Assembly: GCA_026913215.1 (NCBI GenBank)
Contig: JAPTYK010000005.1
Coordinates: 62,001 to 126,000 of the forward strand
Source: Streptomyces diastatochromogenes
GTDB lineage: Bacteria > Actinomycetota > Actinomycetes > Streptomycetales > Streptomycetaceae
Direction of reading: 5' to 3'
Length of the DNA: 64,000 nt
Position numbers and translations under genes: made by a program. Of the stretch, positions 16,357 to 24,648 are shown one piece after another (the stretch's first letter is position 1; every line of letters starts with the position of its first letter). The notes beneath the pieces were generated by a model. That model did no database searches. It was not told the DNA's origin and saw nothing but the letters and a program-made list of their open reading frames with translations.

Positions 16357-17232
16357 TCAGGCGCTGCGCGCTTCGGCCTCGTCGTCCTCGACGGCGCAGA
16401 ACTGCTCCAGGAGCAGCGGGCTTCCGAGCGCGAGGGCGGTGAGCTTTCGGTGGGACGCCTCCAGGGTGCGTATGGCTGCGGGCAGTCCGGCCGGGGCGCG
16501 GCCTGGCCGCCGCGGGGCGGCCGGGGCGGTGGTGACCCACAGTTCCTCGACGTCGCCGCCGCGCAGCACCTTCAGGTGGCCGGCGGTGAGTGCTTCGTGG
16601 GTGGCTTTCCAGCGGGTGAGGGCGCGGCGGCTGACGGCGTCGACGATCGGGAACCACTGCTCGCCGACGCGCACGCGCGGCATCGGCCGGCGCTCGAGGT
16701 CAAGGTCGGCCAGGCGCAGCGGGTGCAGGGCGGAGAGGCCCTGGCCGGTGGCGATGGCGAGCGCGATGACGGCGACGGTGCGCTCCCAGGTCGCCTGGAG
16801 CATCCCGGCGGGGTGGTCGCCGGAGAGGATGCGCAGGGTGCGGTGTGCCTCGCGGGGGTGAGGCGGTCGGCGAACTCGGGGGCGGGCGGGGTCAGCTCGA
16901 GGGGTGGCCGCACCAGCGGAGAAGACGTTGACGCTCGAGGTGCGGGCGGCCATGGAGTTGGCGGCGGCGCGGGCGGTGGGACCGTCAAGGCCGGGGCGGC
17001 GGCGGGTGGCGCCGCGCTGGGCGGCGGCGAGCCAGGCCAGGGCGTTCTCCTCGTCGAGGAGGTCCTTGGTGGTGACCTTGGAGGCGCCGCGCTGGAGGTA
17101 GGAGGCGGTCCAGGCGAGGTACTCGTCGAGGAAGGCGCGGCGCTGGCGGCGGGTGGCCTCGGAGGTGAGGGTGGAGACGAACCTTGTCACGGCGGTGGTG
17201 CCCCGTGTGGGGACGATGACGGCGGCCGGCAC
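16357..17232 (-). CDS. tyrosine-recombinase-like protein with degenerate catalytic residues, 291 aa
   Basis: Resembles a tyrosine recombinase: an N-terminal core-binding-like region (FLDEYLAWTASYLQRGASK) and then GQGLSALHPLRLADLDLE, the place where an active enzyme has G-x-R-x-SE-L. Here the arginine is missing, and no H-x-x-R box or terminal Tyr stands out, so it is probably inactive or repurposed for DNA binding. The GTG start at 17232 is chosen for GGGAGG just upstream; the frame extends to 17325 into a repeat. A stretch near 16830-16900 reads better in another frame (LELTPPAPEFADRLTP). Confidence 0.5.
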   Translation of the reverse strand: MPAAVIVPTRGTTAVTRFVSTLTSEATRRQRRAFLDEYLAWTASYLQRGASKVTTKDLLDEENALAWLAAAQRGATRRRPGLDGPTARAAANSMAARTSSVNVFSAGAATPRADPARPRVRRPPHPREAHRTLRILSGDHPAGMLQATWERTVAVIALAIATGQGLSALHPLRLADLDLERRPMPRVRVGEQWFPIVDAVSRRALTRWKATHEALTAGHLKVLRGGDVEELWVTTAPAAPRRPGRAPAGLPAAIRTLEASHRKLTALALGSPLLLEQFCAVEDDEAEARSA

Positions 17233-17305
17233 GCGGGCCTCCCTGTGGTCTCCGCCCGCCGTACGGCGCGGGCTCTCCTGCTGTTCCTCGTCTCGAAGTA
17301 TGCGG

Positions 17306-17338
17306 GTGTCCGACCCTCGTGTCACTAAATAACAGCAA
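17306..17338 (-). repeat. 33-bp repeat, left copy
   Basis: On the minus strand it reads TTGCTGTTATTT, nine variable bases, then a G/A and GGGTCGGACAC. Inverted partner of 17501-17533, differing at about 4 of 33 positions. Lies upstream of the recombinase-like gene. Confidence 0.75.
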
Positions 17339-17500
17339 GTAGCTAGCGATCACGGCCCCCGGTCCCCCAGCTGGCCCATCGTTTCGGCTCGTGTCGAACC
17401 GAGACGAACGTGCCGCTCCGGTACGGACAATGCGGCCCTCCGGCCTCCCGGCCACGCGCTCCCCACCCCAGCCGACCCATGCATCAGGGCGTTCGGCTGT

Positions 17501-17533
17501 TTGCTGTTATTTTGATACACGGGGGTCGGACAC
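17501..17533 (+). repeat. 33-bp repeat, right copy
   Basis: Reads TTGCTGTTATTTTGATACAC then GGGGGTCGGACAC on the plus strand, the inverted partner of 17306-17338. The pair frames 162 bp and each copy faces outward towards one divergent gene. Shared operators/promoters or recombination sites are possible. Confidence 0.75.
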
Positions 17534-17630
17534 ACCCCGGGCGGCTTCGCCCGCGCACCGGAACCCGCCCGCGGCCCGGCCCGCCATCCGTACGCTGGGG
17601 CGCATCGCCGTACCGAAAGGCCCCTGCCCC

Positions 17631-18397
17631 GTGCTCGACACCCTGCCGCCCGAGCTGCTCACCCCGCTCACCGGCGACTCCGTCCGCTGGCACTACCACC
17701 CCGACGACCACCGCGACGCGGACGCCGTCGAGGCCACCTGCCACCTGGTGGCCGGCCTCGTCCAGAACGCCTGGCAGACCGTGGCCGCACGGGCCGCGGC
17801 GAACCGGACCGCCGACCCCGCCCTGCACCGGCTCATGGTCAACCTCCACCCCGAGGGCCTGGACCTGACCGCCGACGGCTGCGCCCTGTCCCTGTATGTC
17901 GACGGCCGCGGCACCCACGACCTGCTGCACGCCCGTACCGGCCAGCGGATGACCGACGCGCTCGCCGAACAGGCCCGCACCCCGCTGCGCGTCGCCGACT
18001 GCGCGAGCCGCCTGCGCTGGACCCGCAACATCCACTGCCACGAGCACTCCCCCGCCCCCGTCCCGCCGGATCCCGACGCCGCCCGCGCCCACCAGGCCCG
18101 CCTCGACGACGTCATCGACGGCCGCCGCCCGGCCGGAACCGACGACCAGGCCCCAGCCAGCGCCTCCTGCTCGCCCTGCGCCACCGGCTCGGCATCACCC
18201 CCGGCGCGCAGTGGGCCGGGCACCCCGCCGGCATGGTCACCCTGCGGTGCCAGGCGCCCGACGCGCGGCGCCTGCTGGCCCTGGGCATCCCCGCCCAGGC
18301 CCGGCTCGAGGACGTCGGCGAAAGCGTCGCCTTCACCCTCACCGCCGCCGAGTGCGACGCCTTCGCCGACACGATCGCCGCAGCCCGGCCCGCCTGA
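17631..18397 (+). CDS. hypothetical protein, about 255 aa, one frame break
   Basis: Not recognised. The GTG start gives MLDTLPPELLTPLTGDSVRW. The first 175 residues read in frame 3; near 18155 one base must be restored to continue as RLLLALRHRLGITPGAQW and end ECDAFADTIAAARPA at 18397 (256 codons in total). The fold is mixed, with a beta segment LDLTADGCALSLYVDG. It is controlled from the divergent repeat region and lies just before tRNA-Trp. Confidence 0.55.
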
Positions 18398-18470
18398 CCC
18401 GCCCGCAGGCCGCGCGCCCGGATATCCGGTGGCCACCGCGCCGTCCGCCGTGCCAAGCTCCCTGCACCGA

Positions 18471-18548
18471 AGGGGCGTAGCTCAGGCCGGCCAGAGCAGC
18501 GGATTCCAAACCCGCGCGCCGCAGGTTCGAATCCTGCCGCCCCTGCCA
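18471..18548 (+). tRNA. tRNA-Trp (CCA)
   Basis: A 78-nt cloverleaf with encoded CCA: acceptor AGGGGCG/CGCCCCT, D stem GCTC/GAGC, anticodon loop TTCCAAA with anticodon CCA, T arm GCAGG-TTCGAAT-CCTGC. The last pair of the anticodon stem is an A-C mismatch, which may mark divergence from a host copy. It lies at the head of the enzyme cassette that includes an aminoacyl-tRNA-synthetase-like protein. Confidence 0.9.
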
Positions 18549-18633
18549 CCCGGCCGGACCCGCACACCGGGTCCGGCCGCTCGCGTCACGTGCGCCCCCG
18601 TGTGCTCCTCTGCGCCGAGGGCGCCCGGAAAAG

Positions 18634-18665
18634 AAACCCAACACACTCGCCGTCGTATTGGGTTT
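18634..18665. promoter_or_regulatory. inverted repeat upstream of enzyme cassette, probable operator/promoter
   Basis: AAACCCAA (18634-18641) and TTGGGTTT (18658-18665) flank 16 bp, followed at once by GGATACGGT, a -10-like box, about 100 bp before the histidine phosphatase start. The HutC-type GntR regulator at the other end of the cassette is a plausible ligand-responsive partner, but this is inference. Confidence 0.5.
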
Positions 18666-18771
18666 CGGATACGGTGAGGGTCCGCCCGCACACCACTGCA
18701 GGCGCCGTCCTCCCGTGCCCGGCGGACTTCGCGCACACCGCCGGCACCCCACCATCTTCCGGGGTGACACC

Positions 18772-19434
18772 ATGCATCTGCTCGCCGTCGTACGGCACGC
18801 CGAATCGACCGAGAACGCAACGAAGCACAGCGGCTTCTACCAGGACCCGCGGCCGTGGACCGACGAGGCCGCGCACGCCCTGTCCCGCGACCTCGTCGGG
18901 CTCACCCCGAGGGGCTTCCGCCAGTGCCAGTGGCTGCGCACCACGCTCGCCGACCTCCTCGGCGGCGACCCCTACGTCTACTCCTCGCAGTACCGGCGCG
19001 CCCTGGACACCGCCGACCTCGCCCTGCCGGACCAGAAGGCGGAGGTGACCGCCCTGCTGAACGAGCAGCACTACGGCGCCGCGACGTACATGACGAAGCG
19101 GCAGCTCTTCGCGACCTACCCGGACACCGAACAGGACCGCCAGACCCGCAAGCACCTGTGGACCCCGCCCGGCACGGGCGGCGAGTCCCTGGCCGTCGGC
19201 GTGCTGGCCCGGGCCACCGCCTTCGTCGAGGCCCTGACCACCTCGGCGCCGGCCGTCGCGGCGGTGACCCACCACACGGCCATCCTGGCCCTGCGCAGCG
19301 TGCTGGAGCGGCGGCCGGTGACCGACCTGGTCGAGGAGGCCCGCGCGCACAAGACGCCCAACGCCGGGATCCTGCTCTACGAGCGGCGCGGCCGGGCCTT
19401 CGCCCAGGTCGCCGACGTCGAGCCGGACTGCTGA
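18772..19434 (+). CDS. histidine phosphatase superfamily protein, 220 aa
   Basis: Phosphoglycerate-mutase-like phosphatase. The RHG-type box is VVRHAESTEN at residues 5-14, the second Arg lies in YSSQYRRALDTA, the acid in GGESLAVG, and the second His in AVTHHTAIL. It probably removes phosphate from a small molecule; the substrate cannot be told. It is first gene of a compact cassette (12 bp before the next start), so it likely acts in one pathway with the kinase, nucleotidyltransferase and methyltransferase downstream. Confidence 0.85.
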   Translation: MHLLAVVRHAESTENATKHSGFYQDPRPWTDEAAHALSRDLVGLTPRGFRQCQWLRTTLADLLGGDPYVYSSQYRRALDTADLALPDQKAEVTALLNEQHYGAATYMTKRQLFATYPDTEQDRQTRKHLWTPPGTGGESLAVGVLARATAFVEALTTSAPAVAAVTHHTAILALRSVLERRPVTDLVEEARAHKTPNAGILLYERRGRAFAQVADVEPDC

Positions 19435-19445
19435 GGGGCGCGGCC

Positions 19446-20595
19446 GTGGACAGCGACGTCGTCTACTTCAACGGTCCCGTGCAGAACGGCGACTTCACCC
19501 TGGCCGCCCGGCCCGGCAAGGCGGTGGGCATCCGCCTCGCCGAGGCGCTGAACGCGCTGCTCGGCCGGGGACCGGTGCCGCACCTGTGGAACACGGTCAC
19601 CCTCGCCGGGGACCTCCGTCACCGCGGCGCGGTAGGCCGCGACGGGCTCGGCCGCCAGGAGCGCGAGGAGCGGGCGATGGCGGCGAAGTACGCCCCGGGC
19701 CCGTCGCCGGCCGCAGGGCTGCGCACCGACTGCGAACCCGCCGTGGCCGCGCTCGCCCTGGAGATGACCCGGACGCTGCTGGCCGACGGGACGCTGGACA
19801 TACGGAAGATGCCGGTCGGGTGTGCGCCCGCTGCGGGCACATGACCGGCCCGTCCGCCGCCGCCTGCCGGGCCTGCGGCCACGGCACCGTCCGCGCGGCG
19901 CACCGGGACCTGCTGGTCTTCGACCGGAGCGCCCGCGCCCGGTGCTCGAGCGCGACGACTTCCACGCCGCCGGAGCCCGGACGCCGACGCACCTGCTGAA
20001 CATCGCCCACAACGTGCCCGAGGTGCTCGTCCTGGCGCGCACCCGAGACCACGGGGTGAGCCTGGCGCCGCTGGGCCTGGCGGGCCTGGTGCTGGACCCG
20101 CGCGCCGGGCTCCACGTCGCCATGCTCTCGGCCGCCGCCGAGCAGGGCGGGGCGCAGCCGGTGATGACGCTCACCGAGAACGCGGCGGCGAACGTGGCCG
20201 CGTACGGAGCGCCGTTCCGACGGCACGGCGCGGTGCGGCTGCGGTACACCCTGCACGGCCGGGTCGCCTACGAGGCCGCCGCCCCCGACCGACTGTACGA
20301 AGTGCACCGTGCCGGAGACCTCCGGGAGCCGTTCACCGACTGGTTCCTGCCGCTGTGCGCGGCCCGGGAGCGGGCCGGGGTGGACCGCGCCCGCATCCCG
20401 GCACTGCTGAAGTTCCTGCGCCGGGCCCACCTGTCCCGGCCCGCCACGCCCCCGGGTGAGGTCCTCGCCGACCTGCGCCGACGGGCCGCTGCGGGTGATA
20501 TGCGCTGGGTCATGAGCGCGCCGGCGCTGGCCTGCGCGCTGGCCGACCGAAGCAACACGACCGGGCCCGCGGGCCCGCAGAGAGGAACAGCCTGA
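19446..20595 (+). CDS. class I aminoacyl-tRNA-synthetase-like (MetRS-like) protein, about 383 aa, two frame breaks
   Basis: Opens MDSDVVYFNGPVQNGDF, the position where MetRS has Y-F-x-NGxPHxGH, but the HIGH residues are not intact. A four-Cys zinc ribbon (CARCGHMTGPSAAACRACG) sits centrally as in MetRS-like enzymes. The C-terminal half reads HLLNIAHNVPEVLVLARTRD to FTDWFLPLCAARERAGVDRA. It reads in three frames with switches near 19817 and 19940, each one missing base; restored length 384 codons. Some such proteins act in tRNA-independent ligation. The assignment is tentative. Confidence 0.45.
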
Positions 20596-21533
20596 TGGAC
20601 AAGACCGACTGGCAACTCGTCAAGAGGCGAACCGCGGACGCCGAGGGAGCCGTCTTCGTCTCCCCCGACGGCCGGCGCTACCGGCGCACCGGTGGTGCGG
20701 CGCTGCGCCAGGAGGCCGCCTTCCAGCAGAAGGTCGCCGCCCTGGACTACCCGGTGGCGCGCGTCCTGGCGCAGGGCGAACAGGACGGGGGCGGCTTCTT
20801 CGTCGAGGAGGAGTCCCTGGGCCCGCGGTCGCTGCACGAGATGGCCGTGGCGGACGGCGGGCAGGAGCTGCCGGACGCCGTCGTCGACCAGTTGGCGCAG
20901 GTCTCGGCACGGCTCGTGTACGCCCAGGCCCAGCACCCGGCCGGCGCGGACCCCGGGGCGCTGCACCGCTGGGTGGAGCAGGCGGGCTGGACGCACAACG
21001 TCTTCGCGGAGAACCCCGACTTCGACACCCCGCGCACACACGCGGTCCTGCAGCGGGTCCGGGACGAGCTCGCCGCGCAGCGCCTGGTGTGGGGGCACCT
21101 CGACTACGGGCTGCCGAACGTGCTGCCGGACGGCGTCATCGACTGGCAGCACCACGGCGTGGTGCCACTGGGCTACGACGTCGCCCTGGCGCTCGAGGTC
21201 ATCCCCTTCAAGGGCGGTGCGAAGGGCTACACCGCGAGCCCGGCGCAGCGTGAGCGGTACCTGGCCGCGCTGGACTCGGCCGCCCTGGCCGCCGACGCCG
21301 AGCCGGTCAGCGCCCACCGGGGGGCGTTCCTCGTCGTCAAGAGCCTGTTCTTCCTGGCGCTGATGCGCCCGGCCGACCCGACCCGGCTCGACAAGCACCA
21401 GAAGTGGCAGTACCGGCGTCACCTCTTCCTGAAGGGACTCGAGCAGTATGAGCGCACCGGCGATGTCGACACCGTCCTCTTCCCGACCCTCGATCAGTTC
21501 GCCGTTGGGCCGGGCGGTTCCGACGGTCCGTGA
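20595..21533 (+). CDS. APH/choline-kinase-like phosphotransferase, 312 aa
   Basis: Protein-kinase-fold small-molecule kinase. The catalytic loop is GHLDYGLPNVL (HxDxxxxN, near residue 163) and the metal loop GVIDWQHHGVVPLGYDVALAL (the usual IDW). The N-lobe holds FVSPDGRRYRRTG and a conserved Glu region (FQQKVAALDYPVARVLAQGE). The start overlaps the previous stop (TGATG). Substrate unknown; it sits among a phosphatase, nucleotidyltransferase and methyltransferase. Confidence 0.75.
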   Translation: MDKTDWQLVKRRTADAEGAVFVSPDGRRYRRTGGAALRQEAAFQQKVAALDYPVARVLAQGEQDGGGFFVEEESLGPRSLHEMAVADGGQELPDAVVDQLAQVSARLVYAQAQHPAGADPGALHRWVEQAGWTHNVFAENPDFDTPRTHAVLQRVRDELAAQRLVWGHLDYGLPNVLPDGVIDWQHHGVVPLGYDVALALEVIPFKGGAKGYTASPAQRERYLAALDSAALAADAEPVSAHRGAFLVVKSLFFLALMRPADPTRLDKHQKWQYRRHLFLKGLEQYERTGDVDTVLFPTLDQFAVGPGGSDGP

Positions 21534-22545
21534 CCGCGACTACCTGCTGGACCGATCCGGGGTCATCTTCAAGGTGATCGGCGACGTCCACCCCAACAGC
21601 CACTGGCTGGGGTACGTGAAGTACTACCCCAACGAGCGGGGCGACCGGAGCCTGTTCGGCCGGACGTACCGGCAGAACTCCGTGGTGTCCAAGGCGTTCG
21701 GGATCCTGGCGGACCGGCCGGAGTGCTACGTCTACTCCCCCGCCATCGGCTGCGTGATCACCGGGGTGCCGCGCGAGGACGTCGTGCTGCACTACTCGTG
21801 CCGGCAGGCGCTGGCCACCCTGCGCGACGCCCCGGACCTGCTGGACGGCTCGGCCGTCAGCAAGGACCTCCTCGCGATCGTGGAGTGGGCGGCGAAGGCG
21901 GGCGCCGACGACGTCCTCGGCGTTACCGGCTCCTTCCTCGTCGGAGTCTGCAACGCCCGCTCCGACATCGACCTGGTCTGCTACGGGCCGCGCGGCTACG
22001 AGGCCGCCCAGGCGCTGTTCGCCGAGCGCGGCCTCATCCGCCCGTACGAGGGCGAGGACCTGACCCGGCTGTACGTGCGGCGGGCCAAGTACATGGCCGG
22101 GTCCTCCTTCGACATGCTGCTGCGGCAAGAGGCGCGCAAGCTCCAGGGCCTCACCGCGGGCGCCGGGGCACACATCAACTGCGAGCCGCTGCGCGCCGAC
22201 GACGACCGGACCTTCCACGACGTGGTGGCCCAGGAGGTCGGGGAGATCAGTGTCCTCGCCCGGATCACCGACCACGCCCAGGGGCTGGCGACGCCGGCGC
22301 TGTACGGGATCGCCGTGGAGACGGTCACCGCGTCCACGATCGACGAGGCCGAGGTGTTCGCCCGCCGGATCACCCACCTGCGCAGCTACCTCGGCGCCTA
22401 CACCGGGGCCTTCCGCGAGGGCGACACCGTGTACCTGTCCGGTCGGCTCGTGCACATCCAGAAGCCCGGCCAGATCGACGGGTTCGGCATCGAGCTGACC
22501 CCGTGGAGCGCCACCGAGAGCTACCTCGCCAACCTCGCCCGCTGA
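21448..22545 (+). CDS. nucleotidyltransferase-domain protein, 365 aa
   Basis: The pol-beta-type nucleotidyltransferase core is GVTGSFLVGVCNARSDIDLVCYG (GS ... DxD, near residues 152-175). The N-terminal domain (DYLLDRSGVIFKVIGDVHPN, YVKYYPNERGDRS) looks like archaeal proteins of the same class. The C-terminus (YLGAYTGAFREGDTVYLSGRL) is beta-rich. The start at 21448 follows AAGGGA but overlaps the kinase gene by 86 bp; ATG 21463 is an alternative. It probably transfers a nucleotide to a small molecule, RNA or protein. Confidence 0.7.
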   Translation: MSAPAMSTPSSSRPSISSPLGRAVPTVRDRDYLLDRSGVIFKVIGDVHPNSHWLGYVKYYPNERGDRSLFGRTYRQNSVVSKAFGILADRPECYVYSPAIGCVITGVPREDVVLHYSCRQALATLRDAPDLLDGSAVSKDLLAIVEWAAKAGADDVLGVTGSFLVGVCNARSDIDLVCYGPRGYEAAQALFAERGLIRPYEGEDLTRLYVRRAKYMAGSSFDMLLRQEARKLQGLTAGAGAHINCEPLRADDDRTFHDVVAQEVGEISVLARITDHAQGLATPALYGIAVETVTASTIDEAEVFARRITHLRSYLGAYTGAFREGDTVYLSGRLVHIQKPGQIDGFGIELTPWSATESYLANLAR

Positions 22546-22591
22546 CCTACCGGGCCCTCGGGCCCGGGCCGATTCCTCCTGTGGAGATCCG

Positions 22592-23386
22592 ATGCGATCT
22601 GACCCGAACGCCTTCGTCTCGGCGGAAGCCCATTACGCCCGGTTCCGCCCGCGCTACCCCAAGGAGCTGTTCGCCCTGCTGTCCGAGCGGTTCAGCCTGG
22701 ACGGTACGCAGTACGCCCTGGACCTGGGGTGCGGGCCGGGCACCGTGGCCCTGGAGCTGGCCGGCCTGGTCGGCACCGTGTTCGCCGTCGACCCGGCGGC
22801 CGGGATGCTCGAGCAGGGCCGGGCGCTGGCCGAGGAGCGGGCGGTGGGCAACGTCTGGTGGAAGCAGGCCGACTCGAGCGGGCTGCTCGCCCTCGGGCTG
22901 CCGCCGCTCGACCTGGTGGTGATGGCCAAGTCCTACCACTGGACCGACCGGGCCCAGGTCCTCGTCGACCTCGACAAGCTCAGCACCGAACGCGCCGGGA
23001 TCGTCATCCTGTCCGCCGGGCCCCCCGGGACCACGCCCCTGCCCGGGTGGGCTCCGGTGGTCGCGGAGGTCCGGGCCGCCTACCTCGGCTCGGTGCGCCG
23101 GGCAGGAGAGGGGGTGTACCCGGAGCCGGAGGAGGCGTACGCCGCCACGGTGGGGCGCTCCCCCTTCGGCGCCGTCGAGGTGGTGCCGTTCGACCAGGTG
23201 GTGGTGCGCGACGTTGAGGGGGTGATCGGGCTGCAGCTGAGCAACTCGTACTCCACCCCGGCCCAGCTGGGCGACCGGCGGGCGGCGTTCGAGGAGGACC
23301 TGCGCCGGGCGCTGCTGGCGTACGACCCGACGGGGCGCTACGAGGAGACCATCCGTACGGAGGCGCTCATCGCGACCCGGCCGTAG
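22592..23386 (+). CDS. SAM-dependent class I methyltransferase, 264 aa
   Basis: Motif I is ALDLGCGPGTVALELA (residues 45-60), motif II VFAVDPAAGML, post-I PPLDLVVMAKSYHWTDRAQV with the YHW found in small-molecule methyltransferases of the UbiE/Tam type. The start follows GTGGAGATCC. Last enzyme of the cassette; it presumably methylates an intermediate or the final product. Confidence 0.8.
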   Translation: MRSDPNAFVSAEAHYARFRPRYPKELFALLSERFSLDGTQYALDLGCGPGTVALELAGLVGTVFAVDPAAGMLEQGRALAEERAVGNVWWKQADSSGLLALGLPPLDLVVMAKSYHWTDRAQVLVDLDKLSTERAGIVILSAGPPGTTPLPGWAPVVAEVRAAYLGSVRRAGEGVYPEPEEAYAATVGRSPFGAVEVVPFDQVVVRDVEGVIGLQLSNSYSTPAQLGDRRAAFEEDLRRALLAYDPTGRYEETIRTEALIATRP

Positions 23387-23502
23387 CGGCCGGCACGGAA
23401 CGCGGCGCCCGGTCCGGGCACAGGGAGCGGACGTTCTCTGCCTGGGCCGGGCGCCGTGCCATGATTAAGGCGACATGACGGCCGGACACACGAGGGGATT
23501 CG

Positions 23503-24186
23503 GTGGCCAGGCGTACAACGGCATACCGGCGCGTTGCCCAGGACCTGCGTGACCAGATTTCCGATGGACGGCTCAAGCCCGGAGACCGCATCCCTTCGCT
23601 GACGGCACTTCAGGAGACGTACGGCAGCTCGGACACGGTGATCCTGGAGGCGCGCAAGGTCCTTGTCGCCGAGGGGCTGCTGGTGGCCAGGACCGGGGAC
23701 GGCACCTACGTACGCGATCGGCCCGAGCCCCTGCGCCTGCTGTACCGGCAGCCGGAGGACCGCGAGCAGCCGCTGTTCCGCCTGGAGGTCGGCGAGGCCG
23801 GCCTGTTCCCGGACGTAGTCGTAGTGGAGCCGGAGGAGAGCATCCCGGCGCCCGCGGCCGTCGCCGCGGCGCTGGGTGTGCGCAACGGCCGCAGGGTCAA
23901 GCGTGTGGTGCGGCTGTTCCGGCACGAGGGCGCGGCCGTTCAACTGGTGACCGTGCACGCGCTCGCCAGCGGGAAGGCCCCGGCGGCCGAGGTCGCGGTG
24001 GAGATCTCCGCGCGGCCGGCATCGGACGCGGAGGCCCGGGCGCTTGAGGGCGTGGTCGGGCAGCCGGTACTGGTGGCGACCCAGGTGGAGCGGCCGGAGG
24101 CGGGGGCGGCGCGGGTGGTGGAGACGCTGGTGCTCGCCGAGCGGTTCACGTTGGTGTACCAGCCGGGGGCCGCTGCCGGGTCGTGA
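23503..24186 (+). CDS. GntR/HutC-family transcription regulator, 227 aa
   Basis: N-terminal winged helix: AYRRVAQDLRDQISDGRLKPGDRIPS, LTALQETYGSSDTVILEARKVLVAEGLLVARTGDGTYV. The C-terminal UTRA-like effector domain carries GRRVKRVVRLFRHEGAAVQLVTVHAL and a final segment RVVETLVLAERFTLVYQ. GTG start after GAGGGGA. Candidate repressor of the enzyme cassette, or of the ACAACG-N3-CGTTGT regulon whose nearest site begins 57 bp after its stop; the sequence does not decide between these. Confidence 0.85.
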   Translation: MARRTTAYRRVAQDLRDQISDGRLKPGDRIPSLTALQETYGSSDTVILEARKVLVAEGLLVARTGDGTYVRDRPEPLRLLYRQPEDREQPLFRLEVGEAGLFPDVVVVEPEESIPAPAAVAAALGVRNGRRVKRVVRLFRHEGAAVQLVTVHALASGKAPAAEVAVEISARPASDAEARALEGVVGQPVLVATQVERPEAGAARVVETLVLAERFTLVYQPGAAAGS

Positions 24187-24242
24187 CGTTCCCCGGCGCG
24201 GGGGCCTCGATCCTGTTCGTGCAGAAAGATCACCGAACCCCC

Positions 24243-24272
24243 TTCCAACCTTACAACGTGCCGTTGTATAGT
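24243..24272 (+). promoter_or_regulatory. regulon promoter/operator 3
   Basis: TTCCAA, 18 bp, TATAGT, with a perfect ACAACG-TGC-CGTTGT palindrome in the spacer. Drives the 53-aa zinc protein at 24313. Confidence 0.85.
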
Positions 24273-24312
24273 TTGGGGCGTAGGGAGAACACGAACCGAA
24301 GGAGGGGTCACG

Positions 24313-24474
24313 ATGGCGCAGGCGCTGGACAACAAGGACCTGGCGGCGAAGCAGGCGCGCGTCGACGCGGTAGAGGACAAGGGGTACGGGGTCTGCTGGA
24401 ACTGCGAGGTCGCGTACGAGAAGCACTGCAACCGGTGCAACGGGCCCTGGTGCCCGGTCTGCGACGACTGGTAG
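24313..24474 (+). CDS. 53-aa zinc-ribbon-like protein
   Basis: MAQALDNKDLAAKQARV, then five or six cysteines: CWNCEVAYEKHCNRCNG and CPVCDDW at the very C-terminus, enough for one or two zinc sites. The ATG follows GGAGGGGTCACG. With the promoter/operator before it and the terminator after, it is an insulated single-gene unit. Function unknown; binding to a host protein or nucleic acid is a guess. Confidence 0.75.
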   Translation: MAQALDNKDLAAKQARVDAVEDKGYGVCWNCEVAYEKHCNRCNGPWCPVCDDW

Positions 24475-24490
24475 GCCCCGGCCTGCCGCC

Positions 24491-24517
24491 AACACACCGC
24501 CCCGGCGGTGTGTTTCT
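24491..24517 (+). terminator. rho-independent terminator
   Basis: AACACACCGCC and GGCGGTGTGTT form a perfect 11-bp stem followed by TTC, after the 53-aa zinc protein. Confidence 0.8.
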
Positions 24518-24590
24518 GCTCGTCCAGGGGCCGATCCCCCTTCGGCCGACCCCAGTCCCGTGGAGCGCCGCCATGACCCAGCAGGAGCGC

Positions 24591-24623
24591 GAGGGCCCTC
24601 CGGCCAGCAGCCGGAGGGCCCTC
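24591..24623 (-). terminator. strong terminator at the end of the late operon
   Basis: A perfect 14-bp stem (GAGGGCCCTCCGGC with GCCGGAGGGCCCTC) just after the leftward methyltransferase stop at 24649. It marks the end of the long leftward transcription unit. Confidence 0.75.
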
Positions 24624-24648
24624 GTCATGTCCGCCGTCGTACGGTCGG

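Noticed and set aside
16830..16905. A catalytic His-x-x-Arg box in the recombinase-like protein
   Set aside because: Reading all frames gives no credible box with a following Tyr; catalytic residues seem truly lost.
1300..18548. Similar T arms of tRNA-fMet and tRNA-Trp as attL/attR direct repeats
   Set aside because: The similarity is limited to the T arm and CCA end shared by all tRNAs.
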